Shown piece by piece: positions 62,595 through 64,000 of a stretch of 64,000 nt of DNA. The notes beneath the pieces are model-generated. The model searched no databases and was not told the origin of the DNA. It worked only from the letters and a program-made list of their open reading frames with translations. Within the stretch, counting starts at the first letter, position 1, and each line of letters starts with the position of its first letter. Source of the DNA: an uncultured Clostridium sp. (lineage in GTDB: Bacteria > Bacillota > Clostridia > Clostridiales > Clostridiaceae); the NCBI RefSeq assembly GCF_934754925.1, contig NZ_CAKVJA010000001.1, positions 62,001 through 126,000 on the forward strand, given 5' to 3'. The position numbers were made by a program, and so were the translations under genes.

Positions 62595-63425
62595 ATGTTA
62601 AACATAGGATGTCACCTATCTACTACAAAAGGATTCAAAAATATGGGGAAGGAAGCTTTATCTATTGGAGCTAATACTTTTCAATTTTTTACTCGAAATC
62701 CTAGAGGTGGAAAAGCTAAAGATATAGATGAAAAAGATATTAATGAGCTTTTAGAAATAATGAAAAAAAATAATTTTGCTAAGATATTAGCACATGCTCC
62801 ATATACTTTAAATGGATGTTCAGCAGATGAAAATACAAGAAAATTTGCTACTGAAATGATGGCTGATGATTTAGTTAGAATGGAGTATTTACCTAATAAC
62901 TTATATAATTTTCATCCAGGAAGCCATGTTAAACAAGGGGTTGATGTAGGAATAGACTATATTGTAGAAATGTTAAATACAGTATTAAAGCCTGAGCAAA
63001 CAACTACTGTTTTACTTGAAACAATGGCTGGAAAGGGAACTGAAATAGGTAGAACATTTGAAGAAATTGCAGAAATTATAAATAGAGTTGAGTTAAAAGA
63101 CCATTTAGGTGTATGTTTAGATACATGCCATGTTTATGATGCTGGATATGATATAGTTAATGATTTAGATAATGTTCTAGAAGAATTTGATAAAATAATA
63201 GGATTGAATAGATTAAAAGCTATTCATTTAAATGATAGTAAAAATCCTTTTAAGAGTCATAAAGATAGACATGAGAAGATAGGTGAAGGAAGTTTAGGGC
63301 TTGAGGGAATAAGCAGAATAATAAATCATCCAAAGCTTAGACATTTACCATTTTTCTTGGAAACGCCTAATGAATTAGAGGGATATAAAAATGAAATAGA
63401 GTTATTAAAAGAACAGTATAAATAA
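62595..63425 (+). CDS. nfo: Endonuclease IV (AP endonuclease)
   Basis: 276 residues, TIM-barrel with the three-zinc site. Ligand segments are visible: HAPYTLN, NFHPGSH, LLETMAGKGTEIG, GVCLDTCHVYDAGYD, HLNDSKNPFKSHKDRHEKIGEG and FFLETPNE. It cuts DNA 5' to abasic sites in base excision repair, relevant for spore outgrowth. ATG 62595 has a GGAGGGCTA site. It ends at a terminator. Confidence 0.96.
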   Translation: MLNIGCHLSTTKGFKNMGKEALSIGANTFQFFTRNPRGGKAKDIDEKDINELLEIMKKNNFAKILAHAPYTLNGCSADENTRKFATEMMADDLVRMEYLPNNLYNFHPGSHVKQGVDVGIDYIVEMLNTVLKPEQTTTVLLETMAGKGTEIGRTFEEIAEIINRVELKDHLGVCLDTCHVYDAGYDIVNDLDNVLEEFDKIIGLNRLKAIHLNDSKNPFKSHKDRHEKIGEGSLGLEGISRIINHPKLRHLPFFLETPNELEGYKNEIELLKEQYK

Positions 63426-63434
63426 TAATGTAAG

Positions 63435-63485
63435 TGAAAGTATTCTTATAGCTACCAAGCTAGGGAAATACTTTCATTTTTTTTG
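63435..63485 (+). terminator. Terminator after nfo
   Basis: GTGAAAGTATT pairs with AATACTTTCAT, with an inner TAGCT-ACCA-AGCTA hairpin in the loop, followed by T8. Confidence 0.82.
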
Positions 63486-63578
63486 TAAAAAAATAATTAA
63501 TTATAATATAAACTTATAAAAAAGACTAAAATAATAATATAAATATAATAAAAGTTAAAAATTTAGAGGTGATTTTTT

Positions 63579-64000
63579 ATGAATGAAAATAACGGTAAGG
63601 AAAGTAAAGCAATTGAGGTATTATTTCAAAAATTAATAAATGATAACTATAAGCAAAAGGAATATAGAGATATTTATGTAATTGATATACTTCCTAGAAA
63701 GGTATCAAATATAGGAAAATATAGTGATTTTGAAAATATTATCTTAAAAAATAATAGTTATAATATTTTAAATAAATTTATTTTATCAATGAGTAAGTTA
63801 TATCTTTATGATAGTCACATTTTTAAATTAGTACATGAAGAGGGTGATAGTTTATCTTTTGAACCATATAATAACGATTTAAATAGATTTATAGATGATG
63901 TAATTTATAATTTATCTGTTCCTGAGAAGAGGATGGATATTATATTTAATGAGCTAAAAATAGGAGTAGAGATAAATTCATGGTGCATTAAAATTATGGA
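63579..64000 (+). CDS. Hypothetical protein, 3' partial
   Basis: ATG 63579 follows AGAGGTGATT; 140 codons are open to the right edge with no stop. The visible protein is soluble and charged, with YRDIYVIDILPRKV near residue 29 and LNRFIDDVIYNLSVPEKRMD near 100. No membrane helix, signal or motif was recognised. Some clostridial proteins of unknown function look like this; I cannot place it in a family without the rest. Confidence 0.6.
   Translation, partial: MNENNGKESKAIEVLFQKLINDNYKQKEYRDIYVIDILPRKVSNIGKYSDFENIILKNNSYNILNKFILSMSKLYLYDSHIFKLVHEEGDSLSFEPYNNDLNRFIDDVIYNLSVPEKRMDIIFNELKIGVEINSWCIKIM

Noticed and set aside
1..64000. Prophage, transposon, CRISPR, toxin-antitoxin or defence island
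   Set aside because: No integrase, transposase, repeat-spacer array, restriction or abortive-infection domain was seen on either strand; the RHH pair lacks an identifiable toxin.

Overview
This 64 kb window reads as ordinary chromosome from a low-GC, spore-forming anaerobe of the Clostridium sensu stricto type. The evidence is the strongly AT-rich sequence, dense AGGAGG-type ribosome binding sites with occasional TTG starts, and spore or sporulation genes (an alpha/beta small acid-soluble protein, a YtxC-like protein, a PdaB-like deacetylase). The hydrogenase-maturation genes, a giant 2-hydroxyacyl-CoA dehydratase-type activase and the acetylated diaminopimelate route fit the same picture. 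I cannot name the species. No prophage, IS element, CRISPR array, rRNA or tRNA gene was seen.

Layout. 0-6.8 kb: end of a membrane transglutaminase-like protein, a TPR protein, a 1429-residue double activase and a PfkB-type (pseudouridine) kinase. 7-11.7 kb: hypF-hypC-hypD-hypE with translational overlaps but without hypA/hypB. 11.7-16.5 kb: a mini protein kinase, three small proteins, clpS-clpA and a zinc-ribbon protein. 16.5-26.2 kb: T-box-controlled valS, a MATE transporter remnant, a DUF3892-type protein, folC, deoD, a TSCPD protein, a YncE-like propeller, a DUF4364-type regulator, a PdaB-like deacetylase and an SSB-like protein. 26.2-37.8 kb: dapH and a divergent aminotransferase, an oppBCDFA operon, then dapB-dapA-asd on the minus strand behind a lysine riboswitch. 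37.9-44.9 kb: spore protein, methyltransferase, hslO, a DUF6873-like protein, ytxC, ktrB-ktrA and a TrmH/SpoU methyltransferase. 44.9-48.8 kb: T-box-controlled pheS-pheT. 50.4-55.2 kb: glpK and a three-gene glycerol-3-phosphate oxidation set. 55.3-64 kb: a pentapeptide-repeat protein, a Ca2+/H+ exchanger, a Cys-rich peptide, a methyltransferase, cardiolipin synthase, an L,D-transpeptidase, a ribbon-helix-helix pair, endonuclease IV and an unidentified gene cut by the right edge.

The genes form several readable circuits. asd, dapA, dapB, dapH and the aminotransferase make up most of a diaminopimelate/lysine pathway with lysine feedback through an L-box. The valS and pheST leaders carry legible GUA and UUC specifiers. 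The opp operon has a consensus promoter with a cre-like box and phased direct repeats upstream. glpK plus the two flavoproteins and the DUF1667 protein would feed glycerol into glycolysis.

I found no convincing new multi-gene system such as a defence island. The least explained items are the tandem ribbon-helix-helix-like pair with a membrane-anchored member (about 62 kb), the large activase with no dehydratase beside it, several unlisted small proteins, and the regulatory region upstream of opp. All family names are from recognition of motifs by eye; no search was run.
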